Assembly: GCF_000717595.1 (NCBI RefSeq)
Contig: NZ_JNZO01000011.1
Coordinates: 189,064 to 253,063 of the forward strand
DNA: 64,000 bases
Direction of reading: 5' to 3'
DNA from: Streptomyces flavochromogenes
GTDB taxonomy: Bacteria > Actinomycetota > Actinomycetes > Streptomycetales > Streptomycetaceae
The translations under genes and the position numbers were made by a program. The notes below the pieces were generated by a model. That model had not been told where the DNA came from and ran no database searches. It was given only the letters and a program-made list of their open reading frames with translations. Positions 35,815-44,752 of the stretch are shown piece by piece (within the stretch, counting starts at the first letter, position 1; each line of letters starts with the position of its first letter).

Positions 35815-36549
35815 CAACGAAGGCCAGAGATCGCCAAGAAGGCCGGCACCACCAGTCGCACCCTCCGGCACTACGGGGACCGCGGACTGCTGGAGCCGAG
35901 CCGGATCGGCGCGAACGGTTACCGGTACTACGACCAGGCGGCGCTCGTCCGGCTGCAGCGGATTCTGCTGCTGCGCGAGCTGGGGCTCTCGTTGCCCGCG
36001 ATCGCCGAGGTCCTCGCGGGGCAGCGGGACACGTCCGCCGCCCTGCGCACCCATCTCGCGCTCCTGGAGCAGGAGCGTGAGCGCATCGGACGGCAGATCG
36101 CCTCGGTGCGGACCACTCTCCACAAGACCCAGAACGGAGAAGAACTCATGGCCGACGAAGTGTTCGACGGTTTCGACCACACGGTGTACGAGGAGGAGGT
36201 CACCGAGCGCTGGGGCCGCGACGCGTACGAGAAGAGCGACCGGTGGTGGCGCTCGCTCACCGACGCTCAGAAGAAGGCGTTCATGGACGAGCAGGCCGGC
36301 ATCGCCCGCGACTTCGCGCAGGCGCTCCAGGACGGACTCGCCGCCGGCAGCGACGCGGTGCAGGAGATCGCGCGGCGCCAGGTCGCGTGGCTTTCCTCCA
36401 CCACGACGCCGACGAAGGAGTACGTGATCGGCCTCGGTCGCATGTACGTCGACGACCCGCGCTTCACCGCGAACTACGACAAGCACCGTGCGGGCACCGC
36501 GGTCCTCGTCCGGGACGCGATGGAGATCTACGCGGAGCGGAACCTGTAG
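35815..36549 (+). pseudogene. TipA-like MerR regulator with its start and first residues lost
   Basis: The frame reads EIAKKAGTTSRTLRHYGDRG, then LLEPSRIGANGYRYYD, a MerR winged helix, followed by QRILLLRELGLSLPAIAEVL, a coiled coil, and a C-terminal TipAS drug-binding domain to residue NL at 36549. The family begins with about eight more residues (of the M-x-YSVGE type). Here an in-frame TAG lies at 35812-35814, there is no ATG, GTG or TTG between it and the helix-turn-helix, and the initiator tRNA ends only nine bases upstream of this frame. The beheading suggests a recombination event at the tRNA 3' end. The DNA-binding form cannot be made normally, although the downstream short form could be. 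Confidence 0.75.
36148..36549 (+). CDS. TipAS-like antibiotic-recognition domain protein (short form)
   Basis: A 133-residue protein from an internal ATG 36148 preceded by CGGAGAAGAA, a proper Shine-Dalgarno sequence. It contains the TipAS globin-like domain (FDGFDHTVYEEEVTERWGRD, RWWRSLTDAQKKAF, YVIGLGRMYVDDPRFTANYD). In S. lividans tipA, the same gene makes a long MerR form and a short TipAS form from an internal start; this start is at the equivalent position. Since the long form is broken here, only a drug-sequestering short form could remain, provided that transcription reaches it from the tRNA promoter. Expression is uncertain. Confidence 0.65.
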   Translation: MADEVFDGFDHTVYEEEVTERWGRDAYEKSDRWWRSLTDAQKKAFMDEQAGIARDFAQALQDGLAAGSDAVQEIARRQVAWLSSTTTPTKEYVIGLGRMYVDDPRFTANYDKHRAGTAVLVRDAMEIYAERNL

Positions 36550-36550
36550 C

Positions 36551-36621
36551 CCGGACGCCCCGGCCGCCGGAAGCCCCGGCCGCCGCAGGTCCCGTCGCTG
36601 CCGGACGCCCCGGCCGCCGGA
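36551..36621 (+). repeat. 21-base direct repeat, 50 bases apart, after the TipAS gene
   Basis: CCGGACGCCCCGGCCGCCGG plus A occurs at 36551-36571 and 36601-36621; a shorter version lies between them. Each unit can fold on itself (CGGCCG), so the stretch may act as terminator of the TipAS unit. Confidence 0.55.
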
Positions 36622-36693
36622 GGTAAACGGTGGCCGAAACCGCGCCTGTCACTTTGTGCACCCGCACTGCCTCACCGTAGTGTCACGCGCACC

Positions 36694-37074
36694 ATGAGTG
36701 ACCAGCGTGTGAGTGACGTACGCCGGCGGGCGCCCGCCGTCCTCGTCCTGCTCGCGCTCCTCGCCCTCCTCGTCAGCGTCTGCCACGGCTCGCACGGGCA
36801 CCTGCTGCCGACCTCGGGCTCCGCGGCCGTCGCCTCGGCCCCCGCGCTGCCGCACGGCTGCGAGCGGTCCGGCGAGGCGTGGTCCTTCGACGCCCACCTC
36901 CCCACGCAGACCGCCGCCGCGCCCCTCGCCGCGCCCGACGCCGGCGGAGCCGTACTCCTGCCGTACGCGGCCGACCTCCGCACCGACCCCCGCGCGCGCT
37001 GTGTCCGGGGCAGGGCGGGACCCGGCCCCGAGCCGGGCCGGCTGTTGATCGCCCTCGGAGTGGACCGGAACTGA
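36694..37074 (+). CDS. Hypothetical exported protein
   Basis: A 126-residue protein with an N-terminal membrane segment or signal (PAVLVLLALLALLVSVCHGS) at residues 14-33, then a Pro/Ala-rich exported part with Cys at the HGCERSG and RCVRGR positions. TAGTGT near 36678 lies ten bases before ATG 36694, and no RBS is seen, so it may be leaderless. It is 64 bases upstream of the cysteine-synthase-like gene. No recognised family. Confidence 0.65.
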   Translation: MSDQRVSDVRRRAPAVLVLLALLALLVSVCHGSHGHLLPTSGSAAVASAPALPHGCERSGEAWSFDAHLPTQTAAAPLAAPDAGGAVLLPYAADLRTDPRARCVRGRAGPGPEPGRLLIALGVDRN

Positions 37075-37138
37075 GCCGGGTCTCGCCCTCGCGTGACCAG
37101 GCCCCCTTCCGCGTACTCACCCCAAGGACGTCCCACCC

Positions 37139-38179
37139 GTGAACAACCTGCTGTCCGGCAGCCTGCCGCCCGTCGCCGAGCAGACCGTCGGCAACACCCC
37201 CGTCCTCCGCACGGACGACGGCTACTGGGCCAAGCTCGAAGGCTTCAACTTCGGCGGCATCAAGGACCGCGCCGCCCTCTACATGGTCGAACAGGCCCGC
37301 CGGCGCGGTGCGCTGCGGCCCGGCGCCCCGATCGTCGAGTCGACCTCCGGGACCCTCGGCCTCGGCCTCGCCCTCGCCGGGGTCCTCCACGGTCATCCGG
37401 TGCACGTCGTCACCGACCCCGGCCTCGAACCCATCGTCGAGCGGATGCTCGTCGCCCACGGCGCCCGGGTCCATGTCGTAACGGAGCCGAGCCCCCGGGG
37501 CGGCTGGCAGCAGGCCCGGATGGACCGGGTCGCCGAGCTGCTCGTGAGCCTCGACGGGGCCTGGTGGCCCGACCAGTACGGGAACCCCGACAACCCCGAC
37601 GCGTACGCGGGGCTCGCCGCCGAGCTGTCCGGGCAGCTCGACCGGATCGACGTCCTCGTCTGCGCGGTCGGCACCGGCGGCCACTCGGCCGGGATCTCCC
37701 GGGCCCTGCGCGCCACCAGCAGCCCCGCGCTCGAACTCGTCGGCGTGGACTCCGTCGGCTCCACCGTCTTCGGCCTGCCGGCCGGAGAGCGGCTGATGCG
37801 CGGCCTCGGCTCCTCCATCCACCCGGGCAACGTGGACCACGGGGCCTTCGACGAGATCCACTGGGTGGGCCCCGCCGAGGCGGTACGGGCGGCCCGCAGG
37901 CTGGCCTCGCGTCAGTTCGCCACGGGCGGCTGGAGCGTCGGAGCGGTCGCGCTGGTCGCCGCGTGGCTGGCCAGGACCCGGCCGCGCGGGACACGGATCG
38001 CGGCCGTCTTCCCCGACGGGCCTCAGCGGTACTTCGACACCGTCTTCAACGACGAGTTCTGCGCGGCCCACGGTCTCCTCGACGGGCCCGTACGGGAGGA
38101 TCCCGCGGGGTACGTCTCCGCCGACACGGTCAGCGGCTGGACCCGCAGGGTCATGGACCGGACGGGGTCGGCGCGTTGA
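37139..38179 (+). CDS. PLP-dependent cysteine-synthase-family enzyme
   Basis: A 346-residue fold-type II PLP enzyme. The Schiff-base lysine is K42 ([16 protein letters not shown]), the substrate loop is [13 protein letters not shown] and the phosphate-binding loop is [10 protein letters not shown]. It is related to cysteine synthase and to diaminopropionate or siderophore-precursor synthases, but the substrate cannot be told: the usual SNTG-type loop is replaced by STSGTLG. AAGGA precedes GTG 37139. Its TGA overlaps the TTG start of an MFS exporter gene, pointing to a small molecule that is made here and exported or imported by its neighbour. Confidence 0.85.
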   Translation: MNNLLSGSLPPVAEQTVGNTPVLRTDDGYWAKLEGFNFGGIKDRAALYMVEQARRRGALRPGAPIVESTSGTLGLGLALAGVLHGHPVHVVTDPGLEPIVERMLVAHGARVHVVTEPSPRGGWQQARMDRVAELLVSLDGAWWPDQYGNPDNPDAYAGLAAELSGQLDRIDVLVCAVGTGGHSAGISRALRATSSPALELVGVDSVGSTVFGLPAGERLMRGLGSSIHPGNVDHGAFDEIHWVGPAEAVRAARRLASRQFATGGWSVGAVALVAAWLARTRPRGTRIAAVFPDGPQRYFDTVFNDEFCAAHGLLDGPVREDPAGYVSADTVSGWTRRVMDRTGSAR

Positions 38180-39396
38180 CCACGACGACAGCGCCGCCCG
38201 AGGGCGGCGTCTGGAAGCAGATCCGTACCTTCGAACCCGCCGTCCGGCTCCTCTTCCTCAACCAGCTCACCATCAACCTCGGCTTCTACATGCTCATGCC
38301 GTACCTGGCCGCGCACCTGGCGGACGGGCTCGGCATGGCGGCCTGGGCGGTCGGGCTCGTGCTCGGCGCCCGGAACCTCTCCCAGCAGGGCATGTTCCTC
38401 GTCGGCGGGGCGCTCGCCGACCGGTTCGGCTTCAAGCCGCTCATCGTGGCGGGCTGCGCCCTGCGGACGGCCGGCTTCGGGGCCCTCGCGTTCGCGCAGT
38501 CGCTCCCGGTGCTGATCGCCGCCTCGCTCGCGACCGGGCTCGCGGGGGCGCTGTTCAACCCCGCCGTACGGGCCTGCCTCGCGGCGGAGGCGGGGGAGGA
38601 GCGCCGGGTCCAGGCCTTCGCGCTGTTCAACGTCCACTACCAGGCGGGCATCCTGCTCGGGCCGCTCGTCGGGGTGGCCCTGACGGGGGTGTCGTTCCGG
38701 CTGACGTGCGTGGTGGCGGCGGTGCTGTTCGCCGGGCTGACCCTCGTACAGCTCCGGTACATGCCCGCACGGGGGGAGCGGCGGGAGCGGGACGAGGGAG
38801 GGCGCGGGCAGTTCCGCACGGTGCTCTCCCACCGCACCTTCTGGCTGTTCTCCCTCGCGATGACCGGCTCGTACGTGCTGTCCTTCCAGGTCTACCTGGC
38901 GCTGCCGCTCGCCGCCGGCGGCGCGGGGTCCACGACGGCGCTCTTCGTCGTCTCCGCCCTGGTCGCGCTCGCTGGGCAGCTGCGGATCACCGCCTGGTGC
39001 CGGCGGCTGAGCCGGGAGCGGTGCCTGGTCCTCGGGCTGGCCCTGATGGGCGGGGCCTTCCTGCTCCCGGCGGCCCTGGGCCGCGGCCTGATCGGGCTGC
39101 TGCTGTGTGCGGCGGTCCTGGCCGTCGCGAACGCGGTGCTCTATCCGTACGAGATGGACACCGTCGTCGCCCTGTCCCGGGGGCGTTGGGTGGCCACCCA
39201 CTACGGGCTCTACAACACGGTGTGCGGGATCGGGATCACCCTCGGGAACCTGGGGACGGGCGCGCTGCTCGACGTGACCGGGTGGTCGGCGGTGCCGTGG
39301 CTCGCGCTGTGTGCGGTGGGGCTGGGGTGCGCCGCGGCGATGGCCCTCCTGGCGAGGGGCGGGCGACTGGCGGAGGGAGCGACGCCGCGGGACTGA
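38176..39396 (+). CDS. MFS transporter coupled to the cysteine-synthase-like enzyme
   Basis: A 406-residue MFS protein with 12 predicted membrane segments. The motif A-like loop is [17 protein letters not shown], between segments 2 and 3. Start TTG 38176 overlaps the upstream stop as TTGA; the frame stays open to 37093, but that part is a shadow of the preceding gene. The coupling implies a shared substrate, by inference an amino-acid-like product. Its segment order resembles drug/metabolite exporters of the MdtH kind. Confidence 0.85.
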   Translation: MTTTTAPPEGGVWKQIRTFEPAVRLLFLNQLTINLGFYMLMPYLAAHLADGLGMAAWAVGLVLGARNLSQQGMFLVGGALADRFGFKPLIVAGCALRTAGFGALAFAQSLPVLIAASLATGLAGALFNPAVRACLAAEAGEERRVQAFALFNVHYQAGILLGPLVGVALTGVSFRLTCVVAAVLFAGLTLVQLRYMPARGERRERDEGGRGQFRTVLSHRTFWLFSLAMTGSYVLSFQVYLALPLAAGGAGSTTALFVVSALVALAGQLRITAWCRRLSRERCLVLGLALMGGAFLLPAALGRGLIGLLLCAAVLAVANAVLYPYEMDTVVALSRGRWVATHYGLYNTVCGIGITLGNLGTGALLDVTGWSAVPWLALCAVGLGCAAAMALLARGGRLAEGATPRD

Positions 39397-39580
39397 GCCG
39401 GGGCCGGCCCCTCCGTACGCGCGTGGCCGGGCCGCACCGCCCCCACGCGCGCGTGGACGGGCCCTTCCCGGCCCGTACGCCAGTCGGCCCCGTGGGAGTC
39501 GCCGCCCCGGGCGGCGGCGGCCACCCTGGGAGGGCGCGGTACGGGCCGCGGCCGGGTACGGACCGGGCAGGAGAGCACAG

Positions 39581-40810
39581 GTGGGGCACCCCCCAGGAGC
39601 GATCGGCGGGCGGCGGGGCGGCGCGAGCCGCCGCCCGTACGGCAGCGCCCGGAGGTTCCTCCGGGCGCTGCCACCGCTGATCATCGTGGGCGGTGTCTTC
39701 TTCGACGTTCTGACGCCGCCGAGGTACAGCGCGGCGCCCATGTTCTCCGCCGCCCCGCTGATCGCGGCACCGTTCTTCTCCACCCTCACGACGCTGCTCA
39801 CCGGGATCGCGGCCGTCCTGGCCTCCGTCGGGCTGCACGTCTACAACGGCAACGCGACCGAGATCCCGTCGCTCACCGAGTTCCTGACCGTGCTCACGGT
39901 CGCCGTGCTCGCCGTGCTCATCAACCGGGTCGTCCTCCGCAGCGGCGAGCGGCTCGCCTCGGCGCGGGTCATCGCGGAGACCGCGCAGAAGGCGGTGCTG
40001 CCGACGCCCGCCGAGCGGATCGGCGGGCTGCAGTGCGCGGCGCGGTACGAGGCGGCGCAGGCGGACGCGTTCATCGGCGGCGACCTGTTCGCTGTCCAGG
40101 ACACCCCCTACGGGGTACGGCTCGTGGTCGGCGACGTCCGCGGCAAGGGCATGGACGCGGTCGAGGCCGTCGCCGTCGTCATCGGGGCGTTCCGGGAGGC
40201 GGCCGAGCAGGAGCGCACCCTGGAGGGCGTGGCGCAGCGGCTCGAACGGGCCCTCGCCCGGGAGGGCACCCGCCGGCACGGGCTCGACGCCTTCGAGGGG
40301 TTCACCACGGCGGTGCTCGCCGAGATCCCGCGCGGTGACGGGGGCGGCGCCTTCGACGGTTTCGTACGGGTCGTCAACCGCGGGCACCCGCCTCCGCTGA
40401 TGCTGTACGCGGACGGGCGCCTGGACACGATGGAGCCGGGCGAGCCGGCGCTGCCGCTCGGCATGGGCGATCTGGCGGCGTGGCCGGACCGGGCCGAGGC
40501 GCGGCCGTACCCGCCGGGCGCGACGCTGCTCTTCTACACCGACGGTCTCTCGGAGGCGCGGAACGCCGAGGGCGTCTTCTACGACCCGGGGGAACGGCTC
40601 GCCGGGCGGATCTTCCCCGGGCCCGAGGAGCTGCTCGACGCGCTCGTGGACGACGTACGGCTGCACACCGGCGGCGGATCGACCGACGACATGGCGCTGC
40701 TCGCGGTGAGCCGTCCGGCGACGGGGCAGCCGGAGCGGCGCCGGACGATGCCGGTGGTGCCGCAGGGCGGGACCGGATCGCCCGGCGGCGGTCCCGGTCA
40801 CCGGCCGTAG
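39581..40810 (+). CDS. Membrane-anchored PP2C/SpoIIE-type serine phosphatase
   Basis: A 409-residue phosphatase. Residues about 28-115 form three membrane segments (LPPLIIVGGVFFDV, TLLTGIAAVLASVGLHVY, FLTVLTVAVLAVLINRVVL). Residues 150-390 form a SpoIIE domain: GGDLFAVQDTPYGVRLVVGD, VRGKGMDAVEA, NRGHPPPLML, FYTDGLSEARN and STDDMALLAV, with the metal-binding Asp residues in place. Such phosphatases usually act on anti-sigma antagonists. CAGGAG precedes GTG 39581. An open frame runs 90 codons further upstream but is Pro/Arg/Gly-rich and antisense-like. It is not next to an obvious partner. Confidence 0.85.
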   Translation: MGHPPGAIGGRRGGASRRPYGSARRFLRALPPLIIVGGVFFDVLTPPRYSAAPMFSAAPLIAAPFFSTLTTLLTGIAAVLASVGLHVYNGNATEIPSLTEFLTVLTVAVLAVLINRVVLRSGERLASARVIAETAQKAVLPTPAERIGGLQCAARYEAAQADAFIGGDLFAVQDTPYGVRLVVGDVRGKGMDAVEAVAVVIGAFREAAEQERTLEGVAQRLERALAREGTRRHGLDAFEGFTTAVLAEIPRGDGGGAFDGFVRVVNRGHPPPLMLYADGRLDTMEPGEPALPLGMGDLAAWPDRAEARPYPPGATLLFYTDGLSEARNAEGVFYDPGERLAGRIFPGPEELLDALVDDVRLHTGGGSTDDMALLAVSRPATGQPERRRTMPVVPQGGTGSPGGGPGHRP

Positions 40811-41009
40811 TCGAGAGGTGTCACTGCGATAACAATTGACTTAACGTCAGATCGCGAGGGGTTTGGCCTTGCTTGCTGAAGGGGGGTCAACTCGGACCAT
40901 TCCCCCCCAATTCAATGAATGATCAAGAGGAACAGCTTGGAAACGACACCCCGCGTCTATTAACGTTCGATAACGCAGCGCGGTCGTCCCAGCCGTCGCA
41001 AGAGGCGGC

Positions 41010-41155
41010 ACCGTGCGCACGCGCCGAATCCTGAAAAGGAACCGGGGAACCACTACTTGGGGTGAATCGGGCCTTTCGCACTTGTGCGACCGTGCCCGTA
41101 GGAGACCTTCCTGCTCCGAACCCGTCAGCTAACCCGGTAGGCGAGAAGGAAGGAA
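41010..41155 (+). ncRNA. Cyclic di-AMP riboswitch (ydaO/yuaA type)
   Basis: The leader holds the conserved series of the ydaO riboswitch: GCCGAATCCTG, AAAAGGAACCGGGGAACC, TTGGGGTGAATCGG, CCCGTAGGAGACCTTCC, GCTCCGAACCCGTCAGCTAA, and CCCGGTAGGCG. The last two motifs pair with the first in a three-way pseudo-symmetric fold that binds two c-di-AMP molecules. In Streptomyces this element turns off cell-wall hydrolase genes when c-di-AMP is high. It lies 15 bases upstream of the M23 peptidase start. The edges are approximate. Confidence 0.93.
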
Positions 41156-41169
41156 AGGAGCGCGCCTCC

Positions 41170-42327
41170 GTGGCGTCCAACACTCCCGCACCCGAAGCCC
41201 CCTTCGATGCCTTCGGTGGTGGTGCGGGTCCTGCCGCCCCGGACACCGAGTGGAACCCCACCGAGGGATCCCTCCGCGCCGAGAGCCGCTCCGGCGGCCG
41301 CCACCGTGTCGTCAAGCAGCGCTCCAACTTCGCCCGTTCCTCCACCGTCCTCGGTGTCGGTGTGATCGCGGCCGTCGGTGCGGGTGGCCTCGCCACCGCG
41401 CAGGAGAAGCCCCCGGTGGCCATATCGCTCCCGGACCTTCCGGACCTCAACCTTCCGGACGCCCACGACCTCCCCGGTGTCGGCGACCTCCTCCCCGAGG
41501 AGACCCAGGAGACGGTCAGCGCGGACCGCGCCAACCCGAACCCGCTCACCAGCGCCACGTACGCCACCCTCGACGACGAGCGGGCCACGAACACCCGGAT
41601 GCAGCAGGCCGGCCTGGCCACCCAGGACGGTCCGGCCGCGGAGGCCGCGTCCGGTGCCGGCAACGCGGGCGAGGCCCTGCGCGCCCGCATCCTCCAGCAG
41701 GCCGAGCAGCAGCAGGCCTCCGCCGACGCCGCCGACAAGGCCGCGGCGGAGAAGGCGGCGGCCGAGAAGGCCGCCGCGGAGGCCGCGGCCAAGGCCGACG
41801 CGGCGGAGAAGGCGGCCGCCGAGGCGAAGGCCAAGGCCGAGGCGGAGGCCAAGGCGAAGGCGGAAGCCGAGGCCAAGGCGAAGGCCGAGGCGGCGGCCGA
41901 GGCCGAGCGCCTCGCCAAGCTCGCCGCGAGCTACACGCTGCCGCTCTCCTCCTACAGCCTCAGCGCCACCTACATGCAGTCCGGCTCGATGTGGTCCTCC
42001 GGCTACCACACCGGCCTCGACTTCGCCGCCCCCACCGGCACCCCGCTCAAGGCGGTCCACGGCGGCACGGTCAAGTCGGCCGGCTGGTCCGGCTCGTACG
42101 GCTACCGCGTCGTCCTCGAACTCTCGGACGGCACCGAGATCTGGTACGCCCACATGTCCTCCATGACGGTCTCCGCCGGCCAGACCGTGGGCACCGGCGA
42201 GACGATCGGCCGCGTCGGCGCCACCGGCAACGTCACCGGCGCCCACCTCCACATGGAGGTGCACACGCCCGGCGGCTCCGGCCTCGACCCGGCGGAGTGG
42301 CTGCGCTCCAAGGGCCTGAGCCTCTGA
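41170..42327 (+). CDS. M23 peptidase with coiled coil, under riboswitch control
   Basis: A 385-residue exported cell-wall hydrolase. Residues 50-78 form a signal anchor (STVLGVGVIAAVGAGGLATA). Residues 185-255 form a long Ala/Lys/Glu coiled coil (AEKAAAEAAAKADAAEKAAA). Residues 275-385 are the LytM/M23 domain: zinc ligands HTGLDFAAPTGTP (HxxxD) and GAHLHMEVH (HxH), with YAHMSSM between. AAGGAAAGGAG precedes GTG 41170. The upstream c-di-AMP riboswitch ties its level to turgor and osmolyte status. I recall this arrangement at SCO4108. Active as a peptidoglycan endopeptidase by family. Confidence 0.92.
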   Translation: MASNTPAPEAPFDAFGGGAGPAAPDTEWNPTEGSLRAESRSGGRHRVVKQRSNFARSSTVLGVGVIAAVGAGGLATAQEKPPVAISLPDLPDLNLPDAHDLPGVGDLLPEETQETVSADRANPNPLTSATYATLDDERATNTRMQQAGLATQDGPAAEAASGAGNAGEALRARILQQAEQQQASADAADKAAAEKAAAEKAAAEAAAKADAAEKAAAEAKAKAEAEAKAKAEAEAKAKAEAAAEAERLAKLAASYTLPLSSYSLSATYMQSGSMWSSGYHTGLDFAAPTGTPLKAVHGGTVKSAGWSGSYGYRVVLELSDGTEIWYAHMSSMTVSAGQTVGTGETIGRVGATGNVTGAHLHMEVHTPGGSGLDPAEWLRSKGLSL

Positions 42328-42389
42328 CATCCCGGCTCGCCCCGTGAGCTGACGGAATAGGCCCGGCGGCGCGGACGGTTGTCTCGACC

Positions 42390-43337
42390 ATGACGACTCT
42401 CCGCCCGCTGGGCAGCTCCGACCTTCACGTCTTCCCGCTCGCCCTGGGCGGCAACGTCTTCGGCTGGACCGCCGACGAGACGCAGTCCTTCGCCGTCCTC
42501 GACGCCTACACCGCCGCCGGCGGGAACTTCGTCGACTCCGCCGACGTCTACTCGGCCTGGGCCGAGGGCAACGAGGGCGGCGAGTCCGAGACCGTCATCG
42601 GCCGCTGGCTCGCCGCGCGCGGCAACCGCGCCGATGTCGTGGTCGCCACCAAGGTCGGTGCCCACCCCCACTTCAAGGGACTGTCCGCCACCACCATCAA
42701 GGCGGCCGCGGAGGAGTCGCTGCGCCGCCTCGGCACCGACTACATCGACCTGTACTACACGCACTTCGACGACGAGTCCGTCCCCGTCGAGGAGATCGTC
42801 ACCGCCCTCGACCAGCTCGTGAAGGACGGCACCGTGCGGGCCGTCGCGGCCTCCAACATCTCCCCGGAGCGACTGCGCGCCTCCCTCGACTTCGCCGAGT
42901 CCGAGGGCCTCGCCCGGTACGTGGCCCTCCAGCCGCACTACAACCTGGTCTCCCGCGACACCTACGAGGGCCCGCTCCTGGAGACCGTCGGGAAGGCCGG
43001 GCTCTCCGCCGTCCCGTACTACGGCCTCGCCTCCGGCTTCCTCACCGGCAAGTACCGCCCCGGGACCACCGTCGACAGCGCCCGCGCCGCCGGCGCCGGC
43101 GGGCACCTGGACACCGAGCGGGGCCGGGCCGTGCTCTCCGCGCTGGACACCGTCGCCGAGGCGCACGGCGCGGAACTCGCCACCGTCGCCCTCGCCTGGC
43201 TCGCCTCCCGCCCGACCGTCGCGGCACCCATCGCCTCGGCGCGTACGGTCGAGCAGGTCCCGGCGCTGGTCGCGGCGGCGGAGCTCACGCTCACGGACGC
43301 GGAGCTGGCCCTCCTGACGGACGCCTCGGGGATCTGA
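42390..43337 (+). CDS. Aldo/keto reductase
   Basis: A 315-residue NADPH-dependent oxidoreductase with the AKR TIM barrel. The catalytic tetrad is visible: Asp/Tyr in FVDSADVYSAW, Lys in VVATKVGAH, and His in LYYTHFDDES. PLLETVGKAGLSAVPYYGLA and the C-terminal APIASARTVEQV are the cofactor-binding region. It resembles the YajO/Tas-like group. The substrate is unknown. Transcribed alone, 62 bases after the M23 gene. Confidence 0.92.
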   Translation: MTTLRPLGSSDLHVFPLALGGNVFGWTADETQSFAVLDAYTAAGGNFVDSADVYSAWAEGNEGGESETVIGRWLAARGNRADVVVATKVGAHPHFKGLSATTIKAAAEESLRRLGTDYIDLYYTHFDDESVPVEEIVTALDQLVKDGTVRAVAASNISPERLRASLDFAESEGLARYVALQPHYNLVSRDTYEGPLLETVGKAGLSAVPYYGLASGFLTGKYRPGTTVDSARAAGAGGHLDTERGRAVLSALDTVAEAHGAELATVALAWLASRPTVAAPIASARTVEQVPALVAAAELTLTDAELALLTDASGI

Positions 43338-43359
43338 CCGCGACGGGGTCCGGCTCCGG

Positions 43360-44688
43360 CTAGCTGCGGTACGGGTTGAAGCCGCCGTAGTCCAAGTACT
43401 GCGGCGGCGCCCACACCTGGCCCGTCGCCCGCGCCGCGTACGTGAGGGCGGGGGAGGCGACCGCCCTGCGCTGCCACAGATGGTGCAGCAACTCCTGTTC
43501 CCTGGCCGGGAAGTCGGGTCCGGCCGTGCCGCGCCGGGCCCGGTCCCGGAGGAACGCCAGGGTCGTCGCGAAGGACTCGTACTCCCCCACGGCCCGCGCG
43601 GCCGGCGGCCCGTACGTACGGGCGGCGAACGCGCGGGCCAGCTGACGGGCGCGCATCGACGAGAGCGCGAGCGGCTCGGCGGGGGAGAGCCAGCCGGCCG
43701 CCGCGTACGCCGGGAGCTCGCCGGATATCGTGCGCAGCTCGCGCTGCCGGCTCCAGACCGCGAGCCAGGTCAGCAGGCCGAAGGCCGGGACCATCAGCGC
43801 CCCGTACACCGCGTAGAAGGTCAGCGGGCCGCCGAAGGTGGCCGAGCCGTTCCAGGCGGCGTGCAGGCCCATGGCCAGCAGCAGCCCGGCGAGCGGCAGC
43901 AGCACCCGGCGCAGGCGCTTGCCGCGCGGCGCGAGGGCCGCGAAGCCGAAGCCTATGCCGGTGAGCACGGTGAAGAGCGGATGCGCGAACGGAGACATGA
44001 CGACCCGGACGAAGAAGGTCGCGGCGGTCACCGAGCCGAGGCCGGTGGAGCCGAACTCCTGGTCCTCGCCGAAGGCGTTGCCGAGGTAGAGGATGTTCTC
44101 GGTGAAGGCGAAGCCGGTCGCGGTGAACCCGGCGATCACGACCCCGTCGACGAGCCCGCCGAAGTGCTTCCTGCGGAAGAGGAAGAGCAGCAGGATCGAA
44201 GCGGCCTTCGCGGTCTCCTCCACAACGGGCGCGACGACGGTCGCGCCGAGGGTGTCCGCCGAGGTGGGATCGGCGGTGGCCGTCGCGATCCAGCGGACCG
44301 CGAAGGAGTTCGCCAGGATCGCGACGAGCGCGGCGGCGAAGGCGCCCCAGGCGAACGCGAAGAGCAGGTTCTTCCAGGGACCCGGCTCGACCCGGTCGAG
44401 CCACCGGAACGCCGCCATCAGCAAAGGTACGGGGAACACGGCGAGGCCCAGGCCGACGAGGAAGCCCTCGGTGCCGGTCTGCTCCCGGACCAGCCCGAGG
44501 ATGAACAGCGCGCAGATCGCGAGCACGGTGACGAGGGCGACGGCCCGGACCAGCCGGCTGCGCCAGAAGTCCCGGCGGGGCCGGTAGCGCCACTGGGACC
44601 GGTCTGCGGCGGCCGGGAAGTCCGGCTCCTCGGTGTCCCGGTGGGGGACGGGAGCGGCGGCGGCTTCGGTGGGGACGGGGAAGGACAC
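43360..44688 (-). CDS. PrsW-family intramembrane metalloprotease
   Basis: A 442-residue membrane protein with about eight segments. The PrsW motifs are present: VAPVVEETAKAASILLLF (EExxK), FLFRRKHFGGLVDGVVIAGF, then ATGFAFTENILYLGN (FxxxEN) and HPLFTVLTGIGFGFA (Hxxx). In Bacillus PrsW cleaves the anti-sigma factor RsiW. Here the target is unknown; the N-terminal basic extension and C-terminal 100 residues are cytosolic. GTG 44688 is chosen with AGGG upstream; GTG 44712 is an alternative. It is downstream of trmB on the same strand. Confidence 0.85.
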   Translation of the reverse strand: MSFPVPTEAAAAPVPHRDTEEPDFPAAADRSQWRYRPRRDFWRSRLVRAVALVTVLAICALFILGLVREQTGTEGFLVGLGLAVFPVPLLMAAFRWLDRVEPGPWKNLLFAFAWGAFAAALVAILANSFAVRWIATATADPTSADTLGATVVAPVVEETAKAASILLLFLFRRKHFGGLVDGVVIAGFTATGFAFTENILYLGNAFGEDQEFGSTGLGSVTAATFFVRVVMSPFAHPLFTVLTGIGFGFAALAPRGKRLRRVLLPLAGLLLAMGLHAAWNGSATFGGPLTFYAVYGALMVPAFGLLTWLAVWSRQRELRTISGELPAYAAAGWLSPAEPLALSSMRARQLARAFAARTYGPPAARAVGEYESFATTLAFLRDRARRGTAGPDFPAREQELLHHLWQRRAVASPALTYAARATGQVWAPPQYLDYGGFNPYRS

Positions 44689-44752
44689 GTGAGCGACCCT
44701 AACGACCTCCACCGACAGCCGGAAAAGGGTTAAGCCCCTTTGATTCCCGGGG

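Noticed and set aside
39397..39580. N-terminal extension of the PP2C phosphatase frame (from 39311)
   Set aside because: The extension is Arg/Pro/Gly-rich, overlaps the end of the MFS gene and lacks a start signal; GTG 39581 has a good RBS.
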